Below, piece by piece: positions 1-8,033 of a DNA stretch of 58,406 nucleotides. Under the pieces are notes generated by a model. It searched no databases. It worked only from the letters and a program-made list of their open reading frames with translations, and was not told the origin of the DNA. The position numbers and the translations under genes were made by a program. Within the stretch, counting starts at the first letter, position 1. Each line of letters begins with the position of its first letter. The DNA is from an uncultured Bacteroidota bacterium (GTDB lineage Bacteria; Bacteroidota; Bacteroidia; UKL13-3), in assembly GCA_903850915.1 (NCBI GenBank), contig CAINMV010000016.1:1-58406 (forward strand). The letters run 5' to 3'.

Positions 1-2
1 TA

Positions 3-323
3 CTAGATTATCATAACTTGTATTTAAAATCTGATGTATTATTATTAGCTGATATATGGGAAAATTTTAGAGAAGTATGTTATCAAAATTATAATTTAGA
101 CTGTGAATACTATTATACTGCTCCGTCTTTATCATTTGATTCAATGTTAAAATATACTAAAGTAGAATTAGAGTTATTAACTGACAATGAAATGTTTAAA
201 TTTGTTGAATCTGGTATTAGAGGTGGTATATCTCAAATTAGTAAACGAATGGCAAATGCTAATAATAAATATTATGATAAAGCAATTATTAATCTTAACC
301 GCTTTCGCTCTATTAATGTGTAG
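3..323 (+). CDS. Fragment of family B DNA polymerase (protein-primed, viral/organellar type), cut by window edge
   Basis: The frame is open to the left edge, so the 5' end is missing; TTG at 18 is not a real start. The peptide reads LDYHNLYLKSDVLLLAD and continues through an RGGIS block to ANNKY. The Y-x3-D motif (YLKSD) matches Exo III of family B polymerases. The RGG block resembles the motif linking exonuclease and polymerase domains in protein-primed enzymes (DNA_pol_B_2 family). Such sequences are known from viruses, Polinton-like elements, linear plasmids and invertebrate or fungal genomes, not from Bacteroidota backbone. Similarity seems to stop at about base 273. The remaining codons to the stop at 321-323 read the next gene's start region out of frame. 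GC is about 24% over bases 1-270, lower than in all neighbours. It could be a true insertion remnant or an assembly chimera. Confidence 0.7.
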   Translation, partial: LDYHNLYLKSDVLLLADIWENFREVCYQNYNLDCEYYYTAPSLSFDSMLKYTKVELELLTDNEMFKFVESGIRGGISQISKRMANANNKYYDKAIINLNRFRSINV

Positions 324-723
324 ATGCAACTCCGTTTCAAATAAATTGAAAAACAATTTAGGAAATTTAAATGGGCAATGGGTATTCCACAATGATAAAC
401 AAGAAGAGAATTGGCAATTAGAAATTTGTTATAATGACAAGTCAAAGAGTGGAACGTATGTTTTAAGTAAGTATTTAGATTCTTGGGGAGGTAATAACGA
501 CAAAGTCAAAATTATTTCCAAAGGACCATTTGAGCTAATTGAAGGTCATGATATATACGGTGATAAGGCATATGTTGGCAAAAACAAAAATGACAAGTCG
601 TCTGTTTTTGCAATTACACAAATAGAAAACAGCATTTCAGGTGAATGGTTATTGCGCATTAGAATAATTGAAGATGAAATGTTTGGGAAGCAGATGGATA
701 AGCTTTCTAATAATTGTGATTAA
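274..723 (+). CDS. Small putative lipoprotein, function unknown
   Basis: ATG at 274 begins a typical lipoprotein signal: MIKQ, a hydrophobic stretch (LLILTAFALLM), then Cys in an LLMC context at residue 16. The longer in-frame opening from 187 only reads the polymerase fragment in another frame, so 274 is the likely start. The mature part (about 130 residues) is hydrophilic, with a WVFHNDKQEENWQLEICYN segment and several Gly/Lys/Asp-rich turns. I do not recognise a family; a small secreted beta-rich protein anchored in the outer membrane is an inference. The gene starts right at the polymerase junction, so no native upstream region is visible. GC (about 30%) lies between the polymerase fragment and the integrase. 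Confidence 0.6.
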   Translation: MIKQLLILTAFALLMCRCNSVSNKLKNNLGNLNGQWVFHNDKQEENWQLEICYNDKSKSGTYVLSKYLDSWGGNNDKVKIISKGPFELIEGHDIYGDKAYVGKNKNDKSSVFAITQIENSISGEWLLRIRIIEDEMFGKQMDKLSNNCD

Positions 724-773
724 TCCAGTTTAAAGACTAATTAGCCATTAATATATGGACCGGCGATATTATA

Positions 774-2020
774 TTAATCCTCCAAGAACCCCTTGCTCTT
801 ACTGTCAATTTCCTTTTGATAAACCTCTTTAAGTTTCTTTGAGTAACGTTTGGTCATTTCCTTGGTAGTATGCCCGGCTTGCGACTGTATCGCATCAATG
901 CTCGTGTCGTTTTCTAACTTGTCATCAATGCCGAGATGCTTGACACCGTACATTTTTTTATTGATCTTTAATTTGGCAATCACTTCACGATGCCAAATTT
1001 CTGTTGCACGTTTCCTATCGATATTTACTACGCCTGGTTTAAATCCCGTTGAGAAAATGAAATAATTTTCAGGATATTGTTTCAGATTCATCGATTGCAA
1101 TAATTCCATTGCCTCGGGAGGGATGGCTACAAACCGTCTTTTTTGTGTTTTTGTTTTGCTATGAGTTTCGCCTAGCAAGGTCACCGTTTCCCCTGCTTCG
1201 ATCACGAAACTAGTTGCTTTCTCGTGGTAATTTGAAATCTGCAATGAAACCAATTCCTTTGGTCGGAGGGCGGTATGATAGATCAAAAGAAAGTAAATAA
1301 GGAAGTCGGGATGCACTTTTGCGAGGTGAACATATACTTGCAAACGTTCGTCCGAGGTAAGTGTTTCAAATGACTTTGCCTCCAATTCTTTCAATCGTTC
1401 AAAAGTGGCAATTGGTGACACATCAAACACATCAAATTGCATGAACGACTTATAAACTCCTTTAATGTATTCTATGTATGCATTATAACGGTTATTGCTA
1501 AGATTATTCTTCTCCTTTAATGATCCATCACCGCACGCAGGTGAGCCTTCTTAAATCCATCCACATTGAGTTTGGAGTAGTTTAACTCAGTAATAGCTTT
1601 ATAAATATTTAATAGAATTCCGTTGTAATCGGTTCGTGTTTTCGGAGCAATATGTGGGGAATGTTTTTCGAATGCCCATTTTAAACCATCAATAATCGGC
1701 AATTGACGAATAAGTTCCGCTGGATCAGTGGTTGCCATTTCCTGACTTTCCAGTTCGTTTTCAACTGGATTGTAACCATTGGTGAGCAAAAACTCCATAC
1801 TATCCTTCAAAAGTTTTGCCTCTTGAAAACGTGTTTCAACAGTATGAAAGCGGTTAATTCCGCCCTTTACCTTAAAGCGCTGGTACTCGCCTTCAACCAA
1901 GAAATTGTACCTGATGAACCATTTTTTTCGGATGTCTTTGGGCTGATGGAAATCGGATTTTCCTGCCACTCTGCGGCACCCAAAATAAATTTCAATGTCT
2001 TTAAATTTGGGTAGTATCAT
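774..2020 (-). pseudogene. Tyrosine recombinase/integrase, disrupted by one frameshift
   Basis: Two leftward frames make one integrase. The upstream part (from about 2020 to a TAA at 1517-1519) carries the N-terminal arm and the start of the SAM-like core-binding domain, ending at AHLRAVMDH. The -1 frame then continues GSLKEKNNLSNNRYNAYIEYIK into the downstream frame (ATG 1442 is internal), which has the catalytic domain. That domain shows the first Arg in HTALRPKEL, a KTKTQKRRF basic patch, an AGH motif, and the Tyr in TKRYSKK. The usual HxxR box reads YGVKHLGID, a form common in Bacteroidota integrases. I see no slippery heptamer, so a one-base deletion (or sequencing error) near 1525-1535 is likely. 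ATG at 2020 is preferred to TTG 2059, which lies inside a hairpin. The gene abuts the tRNA-Met 3' end, as in tRNA-targeted islands. Confidence 0.8.
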
Positions 2021-2056
2021 TCTGATATTTTGTCCCCCTTTGTCCCCTTTAACCGA

Positions 2057-2083
2057 CAAAACCCTTATTAAATAAGGGTTTTG
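2057..2083 (-). terminator. Perfect inverted repeat after tRNA-Met, possible terminator or att-linked site
   Basis: A 13-bp perfect palindromic stem (2057-2069 with 2071-2083) lies seven bases past the tRNA CCA end and just upstream of the integrase. It has a GGG/CCC core flanked by A/T runs. It could terminate the leftward tRNA transcript or be part of the recombination site. The T-run is short, so termination is only a likely reading. Confidence 0.5.
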
Positions 2084-2089
2084 ATACTC

Positions 2090-2166
2090 TGGTAGCGGGG
2101 AGCAGTCTCGAACTGCCGACCTCGGGGTTATGAATCCCGTGCTCTAACCAACTGAGCTACCCCGCC
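2090..2166 (-). tRNA. tRNA-Met (CAT anticodon)
   Basis: The minus strand folds as a full cloverleaf. It has acceptor GGCGGGG, D-arm GCTC...GAGC, anticodon loop TTCATAA with CAT, T-loop TTCGAGA, and an encoded CCA end (2090-2092). Two non-ideal pairs lie on the 3' side: G1-U72, and A31 opposite C39. The latter pair is A-U in E. coli elongator tRNA-Met. CAT could also be a lysidine-modified tRNA-Ile, but the D-arm and TTCATAA loop fit elongator Met. The integrase pseudogene lies directly beyond the 3' end. Confidence 0.92.
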
Positions 2167-2267
2167 TCTTAAGGTGCGCGAAGATATTAAATTTTTGCGA
2201 TTTCGAAAAACGATTTTTCCAAATTTATCAATACTATAAGAATCGAATGCGGTTAAATTAAAGTTGA

Positions 2268-3272
2268 TTAGCGCAGCCTATGTATGAGAAAGAGTGCCGT
2301 AGAAAATATGAAAAATGCTCCAGTTTGATGGATAATTGCAATAATTACTGGAACTCCGAAAAGTATTGTTATTACTCCTAACATAAATTGCATAAGTACT
2401 ATGATAGCAAACCAATTTAATAAAGTAACTTGAATTGGAGATAATTTAGACTTTTTTGAATTCCACCATAGTAATCCAATAAAAGTTACCACCAAGTATG
2501 CCAAACATCGATGCACAAACTGAACTCCAACTTGGGTTTCTGTGTAATTTCGCCACCATGGTTGTAATTCCAACAAGCCATCTGGTACCCATTGACTTCC
2601 CATTTTTGGAAAGGTAGGATAAACATACCCTGCCTTTAATCCAGCTACAAATGCACCGTAAATAATTTGAAATACAACTAGTACAAAGATAACTGTAGCA
2701 TACTTTTTTAATTTTGGGTTTGAAACAGATTCACGATTAGGATATAGTAAGTCAAGTGCAAACCAAAAAGTGAAGGCAAAGGCAGTAAGGGCAGTTATTA
2801 AATGGGTTGCAAGTCGATAATGACTTACATTAGGATTCTGTTGTAAACCACTACTAACCATAAACCAACCAACAAATCCTTGTAATGCTCCAATAAATAA
2901 CAGCAAGAGCATTTTGCGTATGAAACCCACTGGAAATTGTTTTCGGATAAGAAAATAAAAGAAAGGAAGTATAAATACCACGCCAATAATTCGGCCTAAA
3001 AAACGATGTATGTATTCCCACCAAAAAATGCTTTTAAAGTCACTTAATGTAAAGTCATAATTTATAAGCTTAAATTCAGGAGATTGCTTGTATTTGTCAA
3101 ATTGTATGTTCCATTCTTCCGTGTTCATGGGTGGCAATGATCCTGTTGGCTTCCATTCCACCATAGACAAGCCTGAATGTGTTAGGCGGGTTAATCCGCC
3201 TATTATAACCATCATATAAACTAAGAAGCAGCCTGCCAAAAGCCAAATAATAATAGCATTGTTCTTTTTCAT
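2268..3272 (-). CDS. ctaA: Heme A synthase (COX15/CtaA family)
   Basis: Converts heme O to heme A in the cytoplasmic membrane for the aa3-type cytochrome c oxidase. The 334 residues form about eight membrane helices. Expected motifs are in order: GGLTRLTHSGLSM near 25-37, the first heme-ligand region EYIHRFLGR (H89), THL (H157), VHRCLAYL (H254) and IHQTGAFF (H315). Length and motif spacing fit the bacterial/mitochondrial COX15 type. The start ATG at 3272 is only 4 nt after a TAATTTTG box (3277-3284, minus strand), which suggests a leaderless mRNA. It stands alone here, next to tRNA-Met, with no oxidase subunits in the window. Confidence 0.93.
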   Translation of the reverse strand: MKKNNAIIIWLLAGCFLVYMMVIIGGLTRLTHSGLSMVEWKPTGSLPPMNTEEWNIQFDKYKQSPEFKLINYDFTLSDFKSIFWWEYIHRFLGRIIGVVFILPFFYFLIRKQFPVGFIRKMLLLLFIGALQGFVGWFMVSSGLQQNPNVSHYRLATHLITALTAFAFTFWFALDLLYPNRESVSNPKLKKYATVIFVLVVFQIIYGAFVAGLKAGYVYPTFPKMGSQWVPDGLLELQPWWRNYTETQVGVQFVHRCLAYLVVTFIGLLWWNSKKSKLSPIQVTLLNWFAIIVLMQFMLGVITILFGVPVIIAIIHQTGAFFIFSTALFLIHRLR

Positions 3273-3276
3273 GGGG

Positions 3277-3284
3277 CAAAATTA
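3277..3284 (-). promoter_or_regulatory. -7 promoter box TAATTTTG for ctaA
   Basis: Exact match to the Bacteroidota -7 consensus TAnnTTTG, 4 nt before the ctaA ATG. No clear -33 TTG is seen. Confidence 0.55.
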
Positions 3285-3323
3285 AACGCAAATAGTGGTA
3301 ACCGGAAATAATAACGTAGTAAC

Positions 3324-4049
3324 TTATGCTGGATTCATTCGATTAAAGGCTTGTGTTAACTCTTCGGGTCCAGCTTTTAGCATCATTTCACTAAAACCAA
3401 AGGTTAATGTCGTCTTTCCTTCTTGTATTTGCTTGAAAATAGATGTTATAAAGTCACTCACCGGTGGGGCTATATCATGCAATCCTTTGCCTCCCAAGTC
3501 GGTGTTTAGTGCGGGTGGAATGACTTCAATCACCTCCACCGAATTCGTCTTAAGTAAATGCTGTAATGATAAGGTAAAAGAGTGAATAAAAGCTTTTGTG
3601 GCAGAATATACAGGTGTTTTAGTTAATGGCGTAAACGACAGTCCAGAACTAACATTGATTATTGTGCTTAGCGCAGGTAAATTTAAGAAGAGATTGGTTA
3701 AATGCAATGGAGCTAATATGTTGATGGCAATTTCTTCTTGTGCTCTTTCAAAAAAATCCTCATCGCTAATCTGCATCCAATTTTGAATGCCTGCATTGTT
3801 AACCAAAATATTAAGGTCAGGATGGTTTAACATAACCCATTGAAACAATTCGATGCGTTCCTCTGGCCTAGAAACGTCACATGGTCGTGTAATCAATGTT
3901 GGATGTTTTAGGGCAATCTTTTCAAGCAAGGCTGTTCGTCTGCCACAAATAATAACGGTGTTACCTTCCGTTAAAAAACGCTCTGTAAGTCCAAGTCCGA
4001 TTCCAGAAGTGCCACCAGTAATTAAAATTTTATTTTGCGATAGTTTCAT
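3324..4049 (-). CDS. SDR-family NAD(P)-dependent oxidoreductase (DltE-like)
   Basis: Classical short-chain dehydrogenase of 241 residues with a Rossmann fold. The nucleotide motif TGGTSGIG is at 11-18, NNAG at 84-87, the catalytic Ser in NVSSG (134-135) and YxxxK at Tyr148/Lys152. An Arg pair after beta-2 (CGRRTAL) suggests NADP(H). The overall pattern resembles the DltE-like cluster of SDRs, whose substrate is not established; the true substrate cannot be read from sequence. It is on the same strand as mazG upstream and ctaA downstream, with gaps of about 50-70 bases, so co-transcription is possible but unproven. Confidence 0.85.
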   Translation of the reverse strand: MKLSQNKILITGGTSGIGLGLTERFLTEGNTVIICGRRTALLEKIALKHPTLITRPCDVSRPEERIELFQWVMLNHPDLNILVNNAGIQNWMQISDEDFFERAQEEIAINILAPLHLTNLFLNLPALSTIINVSSGLSFTPLTKTPVYSATKAFIHSFTLSLQHLLKTNSVEVIEVIPPALNTDLGGKGLHDIAPPVSDFITSIFKQIQEGKTTLTFGFSEMMLKAGPEELTQAFNRMNPA

Positions 4050-4119
4050 GTTTTATTTAGTTTTCTTATTGAATTTAAACTGTTACGTAATTATTAAAGT
4101 AGGGTAGGAGCATTACAAA

Positions 4120-4884
4120 TTAAAGTTTAGCCAACTCCCAAATTCTATTCATTTCACCAATCGTCAAATCGGTAATTAATTTGTTTTGCGATGCCGCATA
4201 TTCTTCAATTTTCTGAAAACGATATTTGAATTTTTTGTTGGTTTGCTCCAAGGCAGTTTCTGGATTTATATCTGCAAATCGAGCATAGTTAATTAATGAA
4301 AATAGAAGGTCACCAAATTCATCCGTTCTGGATTCCAGGGTAGTTGCATTTTTAAATTCTTCAAGTTCCTCTTGAACCTTTTCCCATACTTCATCTATGT
4401 TATTCCAATCGAAGCCAACTTGTGCTGCTTTATCCTGCATGCGCATAGCTTTTATTACTGATGGAAGTGCATTTGGCACGCCTCCCAAAACAGATTTATT
4501 ACCTTCTTGCAATTTAATTTTCTCCCAATTTTGTTTTACCTCTTCCGCATTATCCACTTTAGCATCTCCATAAATGTGAGGATGCCGTACGATTAGTTTT
4601 TCGCAAAGTGAATTACAAACATCGGCGATGTCAAAAGACTGTTGCTCGTTGCCAATTTTAGCGTAAAATACAATGTGTAATAATAAATCGCCAAGTTCTT
4701 TTTTTATTTCGGTAAAGTTATTGTCGTCGATGGCTTCCGCTAACTCATAGGTTTCCTCTATGGTAAGATGTCGAAGGGTATGTATCGTTTGTTTCTTATC
4801 CCATGGACATTGAGCGCGCAAATCGTCCATAACATTTAAAAGGCGTTCAAACGAATCCTTTTTTTGTTGAATTGTGTTGTTCAT
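4120..4884 (-). CDS. mazG: Nucleoside triphosphate pyrophosphohydrolase MazG
   Basis: Hydrolyses (d)NTPs to NMP and PPi, cleaning non-canonical nucleotides from the pool and, in E. coli, modulating ppGpp level. The 254 residues carry two MazG domains. The first has WDKKQT, the acidic EETYE helix (43-47) and GDLLLH. The second has EELEEF and DEFGDLLF (about 170-195), the metal-binding acidic sets of the family. Length matches full E. coli-type MazG. The ATG at 4884 lies 9 nt after a TAATTTTG box on the minus strand (4894-4901), giving a very short leader. It is divergent from the glycosyltransferase on the right. It is not a toxin-antitoxin partner here, as no mazEF is present. Confidence 0.92.
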   Translation of the reverse strand: MNNTIQQKKDSFERLLNVMDDLRAQCPWDKKQTIHTLRHLTIEETYELAEAIDDNNFTEIKKELGDLLLHIVFYAKIGNEQQSFDIADVCNSLCEKLIVRHPHIYGDAKVDNAEEVKQNWEKIKLQEGNKSVLGGVPNALPSVIKAMRMQDKAAQVGFDWNNIDEVWEKVQEELEEFKNATTLESRTDEFGDLLFSLINYARFADINPETALEQTNKKFKYRFQKIEEYAASQNKLITDLTIGEMNRIWELAKL

Positions 4885-4976
4885 AATAAGCTACAAAATT
4901 AAGCCTTGAGTTTCAATTGTACATTAACGTTTTTCTCTTAATAATGGTTATTTTTGTGTTCTAATAAAAATAATAT

Positions 4977-4984
4977 TAACTTTG
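4977..4984 (+). promoter_or_regulatory. Promoter: -7 box TAACTTTG with TTG 20 nt upstream
   Basis: TAACTTTG matches TAnnTTTG, and TTG at 4954-4956 gives a 20-nt spacer. It is the best two-part Bacteroidota promoter in the window. It overlaps the TTG codon at 4982, arguing that the downstream glycosyltransferase starts later. Confidence 0.6.
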
Positions 4985-6163
4985 GGTTTAAAACGAATTG
5001 TGTTTTTCTTAAGTGGTAGCTTTCCTGAAGGAAATGCTTCGAATTCGCGTATTAAAGCCCATGCACTAGCCTTGATGGAGGCTGGCCATTCAGTGTCACT
5101 TGTGTATAAATGGGCTTCATCCTTCAATAATGAAGGTGTGAATTCAGAAACAAATGGTATTTGGCAAGGTATTCCTTTTAGGTATATCACGAACAACAAT
5201 AAACGTCCGAGTAACTTAACGGGTAAAATGCGTCAGAGTGTGATTTCCACTTTCCGAGGTATTCAATATTTTGTATCAAAAAATAAGGAATTCGACTGCT
5301 GTTATTTCTATTCTCCTGATTTAGTAACTAGTTGGCATCTAATATTATTGTCGAAAATTTATAATAAGAAAACTGTTTTTGAGCAAACAGAACTTAAATC
5401 TTCAAATACCGATAAAAGGACAAATGCCCAGAAGTTACTTTTATTCTTCGATATTTTAGATGAACATATCGCTCATGTTTTATGCGATCATCAGGTGGTT
5501 ATTTCACATAATTTATATAATAATTACAAGTCGCATTTTAAAGAAAATAGAATAACACTTATACCGATTGTTGTCGACCTAAAACGATTTAAAAACGACT
5601 CCATAAAAAAGGAGAATCTGATTGGATATTTGGGCTCTTTTGGAGCTAAAGATGGCGTGGAAGGGATTTTAAACGCTTTCGCCATGGCCCAAAATGTTAG
5701 GCCTGAATTACGTTTAAGGCTAATGGGGCATTGTTTAGATATTAATGTGGTTGAATCATGGATAAAACATAGAAACCTAACAGATGTAGTAGAACTTACG
5801 GGTTTGGTATTGTATAATCACGTTCCAACACTGCTCGAAGAATGCGAATTGTTGATTATGAATAGGGTAAATACCAAATATGCTCATTATGGATCTCCAA
5901 CTAAATTGGCCGAATATCTAGCTTCTGCAGTGCCTTCTATTTTTACGAATGTGGGCGATGTTACACATTACGTTACCAACGGGAAAGATGTCACTATTAT
6001 TCCCCCAGAAAATGATGAAGCACTAGCTTCGGCGATACTAGATCGTTTCGCCTTTAGAGCAAAATACGATAATATAGGGGCAGAAGGAAGATTAACTTGT
6101 GAACGTGTCTTCTCACATCGCATACAATTAAAAAAGCTAGATGAAATATTTAGTAATTTATGA
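4982..6163 (+). CDS. Glycosyltransferase, GT4-like (GT-B fold)
   Basis: Likely transfers a sugar from an activated donor during glycan assembly; acceptor unknown. The N-terminal half begins RIVFFLSGSFPEGNA with a gap-rich acceptor domain. The C-terminal half has the GT-B donor domain: GYLGSFGAKDGVEGIL (about 215-230), LRLMG, then SPTKLAEYLASAVPSIFTN with the Glu of the family E-x7-E-like region, and a closing IIPPENDEALA. The opening TTG (4982) lies inside a strong -7 promoter box, so GTG at 5000 is a better functional start, with a leader of roughly 10 nt. No ATG is available near the start. The 3' end overlaps convergent ispD by six bases. It does not sit in a visible polysaccharide operon. 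Confidence 0.85.
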   Translation: MGLKRIVFFLSGSFPEGNASNSRIKAHALALMEAGHSVSLVYKWASSFNNEGVNSETNGIWQGIPFRYITNNNKRPSNLTGKMRQSVISTFRGIQYFVSKNKEFDCCYFYSPDLVTSWHLILLSKIYNKKTVFEQTELKSSNTDKRTNAQKLLLFFDILDEHIAHVLCDHQVVISHNLYNNYKSHFKENRITLIPIVVDLKRFKNDSIKKENLIGYLGSFGAKDGVEGILNAFAMAQNVRPELRLRLMGHCLDINVVESWIKHRNLTDVVELTGLVLYNHVPTLLEECELLIMNRVNTKYAHYGSPTKLAEYLASAVPSIFTNVGDVTHYVTNGKDVTIIPPENDEALASAILDRFAFRAKYDNIGAEGRLTCERVFSHRIQLKKLDEIFSNL

Positions 6164-6835
6164 TGATTTTAAAAGCACTTCAGCTATTATTAAATCTTCA
6201 GGTATGGTAATTTTAATGTTACGATAGCTGCCTTCCACCAAATTTATATCTTCTCCATAATATTCTGCAACCGAAGCGTCATCGGTAAAAAGAGAAGTTT
6301 CGTTGTTTTCAGAAATAAGCTTCTTATAGGCCTCTTTTATTGTGGTACTTTTAAACGTTTGAGGAGTTTGAATTAGAACATAATTCTGGCGATCTTTTGC
6401 CACACTTTTACCCTGGTTTACCTCACGAATTGAATCTTTAAGTTTAACACTTAATACAGCATTACCATGCTTTGCCGCAATTTCGAATGCGTTAATAATA
6501 AGCGACTCTTCAATGAATGGACGAACTCCGTCATGTATGGCAATTAATGACTCATTTTTCACAATTGAAAGTCCATTAGAAACGGATTGAATTCTGTTGT
6601 CGCCACCTTCAACCAAAACATGGGGTATGTTGAATTGATGCATTAAACAAAGCTTTTTCCAATAGTCGAATTGTGTGGCGGGCAACACTAGCATGATTTC
6701 ATCACAAACATGCCTGAATTTCTCAATTGTATGCATCAATACTGGTCTTCCAGACAATTCAATAAATTGTTTTGGAATGTCGCGCATCATGCGTTTACCT
6801 GAGCCACCTGCTACGATAAGAGCTATTTTTTTCAT
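6158..6835 (-). CDS. ispD: 2-C-methyl-D-erythritol 4-phosphate cytidylyltransferase
   Basis: Third step of the MEP isoprenoid pathway: couples CTP and MEP to CDP-ME in the cytoplasm. The 225 residues match the family length. The nucleotide loop is ALIVAGGSGKRM (6-16) with the following PKQF (Lys22), and HDGVRPF lies at 101-107. The C-terminal FTDDASVAEYYG and NIKITIPEDL segments are also standard for IspD. It lies downstream of queA on the same strand but separated by a strong hairpin terminator (6851-6886), so it probably has its own promoter. It ends convergent with the glycosyltransferase, overlapping by six bases. Confidence 0.93.
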   Translation of the reverse strand: MKKIALIVAGGSGKRMMRDIPKQFIELSGRPVLMHTIEKFRHVCDEIMLVLPATQFDYWKKLCLMHQFNIPHVLVEGGDNRIQSVSNGLSIVKNESLIAIHDGVRPFIEESLIINAFEIAAKHGNAVLSVKLKDSIREVNQGKSVAKDRQNYVLIQTPQTFKSTTIKEAYKKLISENNETSLFTDDASVAEYYGEDINLVEGSYRNIKITIPEDLIIAEVLLKSS

Positions 6836-6850
6836 TTGTATAAAAATATA

Positions 6851-6886
6851 AAAGCCGTAATCCGAAGTACTTCAAATTACGGCTTT
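6851..6886 (-). terminator. Intrinsic terminator after queA
   Basis: An 11-bp perfect stem (6851-6861 with 6876-6886), GCCG-rich in the middle, with a 14-nt loop. On the minus strand it is followed by a T-rich run. It separates queA from ispD. Confidence 0.8.
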
Positions 6887-6904
6887 AATTAAACGAGTAT
6901 TAAT

Positions 6905-7954
6905 TTATAAAATTAACATAGCATCACCATAACTAAAGAAATGATATTTCTCTTTGATGGCAATATTGTATGCCTCCATAAGGAAATCATATCCAGCAAA
7001 GGCTGCAGTCATCATTAATAATGTGCTTTCCGCCATATGGAAATTAGTTACCATGCTGTTCGCGATACTAAAATCGTAAGGTGGAAAAATGAATTTATCG
7101 GTCCAGCCATTGTATGGATTTAATGTTTTGTTTGCAGAAACGGATGACTCTATCGCACGCATCGAAGTTGTTCCTATAGCACAAATTCTTTGATGATTAG
7201 CTAGTCCACGGTTAACGATATCACAATTTTCTTGGGTAATTATAACCTGTTCGCTATCCATCTTATGCTTCGTTAAGTCCTCTACTTCAACAGAACGGAA
7301 AGATCCAAGTCCAGTATGAAGAGTTACATCAGCAAAATGCACGCCTTTAATTTCGAGTCGTTTAATAAGTTCGCGACTAAAATGCAATCCTGCAGTAGGA
7401 GCAGCAACGGCACCTTCATTTTTTGCAAACAACGTTTGATAACGCTCAGCATCACTTGGTTCAGCTTCACGTTTTAAGTATTTTGGAATTGGAGTTTCGC
7501 CAAGGTAACCAATAGCTTTTCTAAAATCATTGTCATCACCATCAAACAAAAAGCGAATTGTACGACCACGAGATGTCGTGTTGTCAACCACTTCAGCAAC
7601 TAACATGTCATCTTCACCAAAGTATAACTTATTGCCTACGCGTATTTTACGAGCAGGATCAACTAAAACATCCCATAAACGTAATTCATTGTTTAGTTCT
7701 CTTAGCAGAAATACTTCAATTTTAGCACCAGTTTTTTCTTTGTTACCCCACAAACGGGCAGGGAAAACCTTGGTGTTATTTACAATCATCACATCGTTAT
7801 CGTTGAAATATTCTAGAATGTCTTTAAACATAGCATGCTTAATAGTTTGTGCCTTGCGGTCTAAAACCATTAAGCGACATTCATCACGGTTTTTTGATGG
7901 GTATTTTGCTACTAACTGTTCAGGTATTGTTAATTTAAATTGAGATAATTTCAT
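6905..7954 (-). CDS. queA: S-adenosylmethionine:tRNA ribosyltransferase-isomerase QueA
   Basis: Transfers and isomerises the ribosyl part of SAM onto 7-aminomethyl-deazaguanine in tRNA, giving epoxyqueuosine (queuosine pathway). From ATG 7954 the protein is 349 residues starting [19 protein letters not shown], the usual family start; the GTG four codons upstream is less likely. Conserved blocks seen are [21 protein letters not shown], the APTAGLHF motif and the C-terminal [21 protein letters not shown] box on the minus strand about 40 bases upstream is a likely promoter. No other queuosine gene is in the window. Confidence 0.94.
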   Translation of the reverse strand: MKLSQFKLTIPEQLVAKYPSKNRDECRLMVLDRKAQTIKHAMFKDILEYFNDNDVMIVNNTKVFPARLWGNKEKTGAKIEVFLLRELNNELRLWDVLVDPARKIRVGNKLYFGEDDMLVAEVVDNTTSRGRTIRFLFDGDDNDFRKAIGYLGETPIPKYLKREAEPSDAERYQTLFAKNEGAVAAPTAGLHFSRELIKRLEIKGVHFADVTLHTGLGSFRSVEVEDLTKHKMDSEQVIITQENCDIVNRGLANHQRICAIGTTSMRAIESSVSANKTLNPYNGWTDKFIFPPYDFSIANSMVTNFHMAESTLLMMTAAFAGYDFLMEAYNIAIKEKYHFFSYGDAMLIL

Positions 7955-8033
7955 ATTTTTTGGCACGTAAATAGCCTAATTTTCGGTTTGCAAAAATAGC
8001 ATTTCATTTTGTATATTTACCAAAATATTCTAA

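Noticed and set aside
1517-1540. Programmed -1 frameshift in the integrase
   Set aside because: No X-XXY-YYZ slippery site or strong downstream structure at the change of frame; a simple indel explains it.
1-2166. Polymerase, lipoprotein and integrase read as one new mobile element (casposon- or Polinton-like)
   Set aside because: GC differs sharply between the three parts, the polymerase is cut at its edge, and no terminal repeats are seen; a composite or chimeric join is more likely.
4120-4884. MazG as part of a toxin-antitoxin locus
   Set aside because: No mazE or mazF nearby; the two-domain form is the housekeeping pyrophosphohydrolase.
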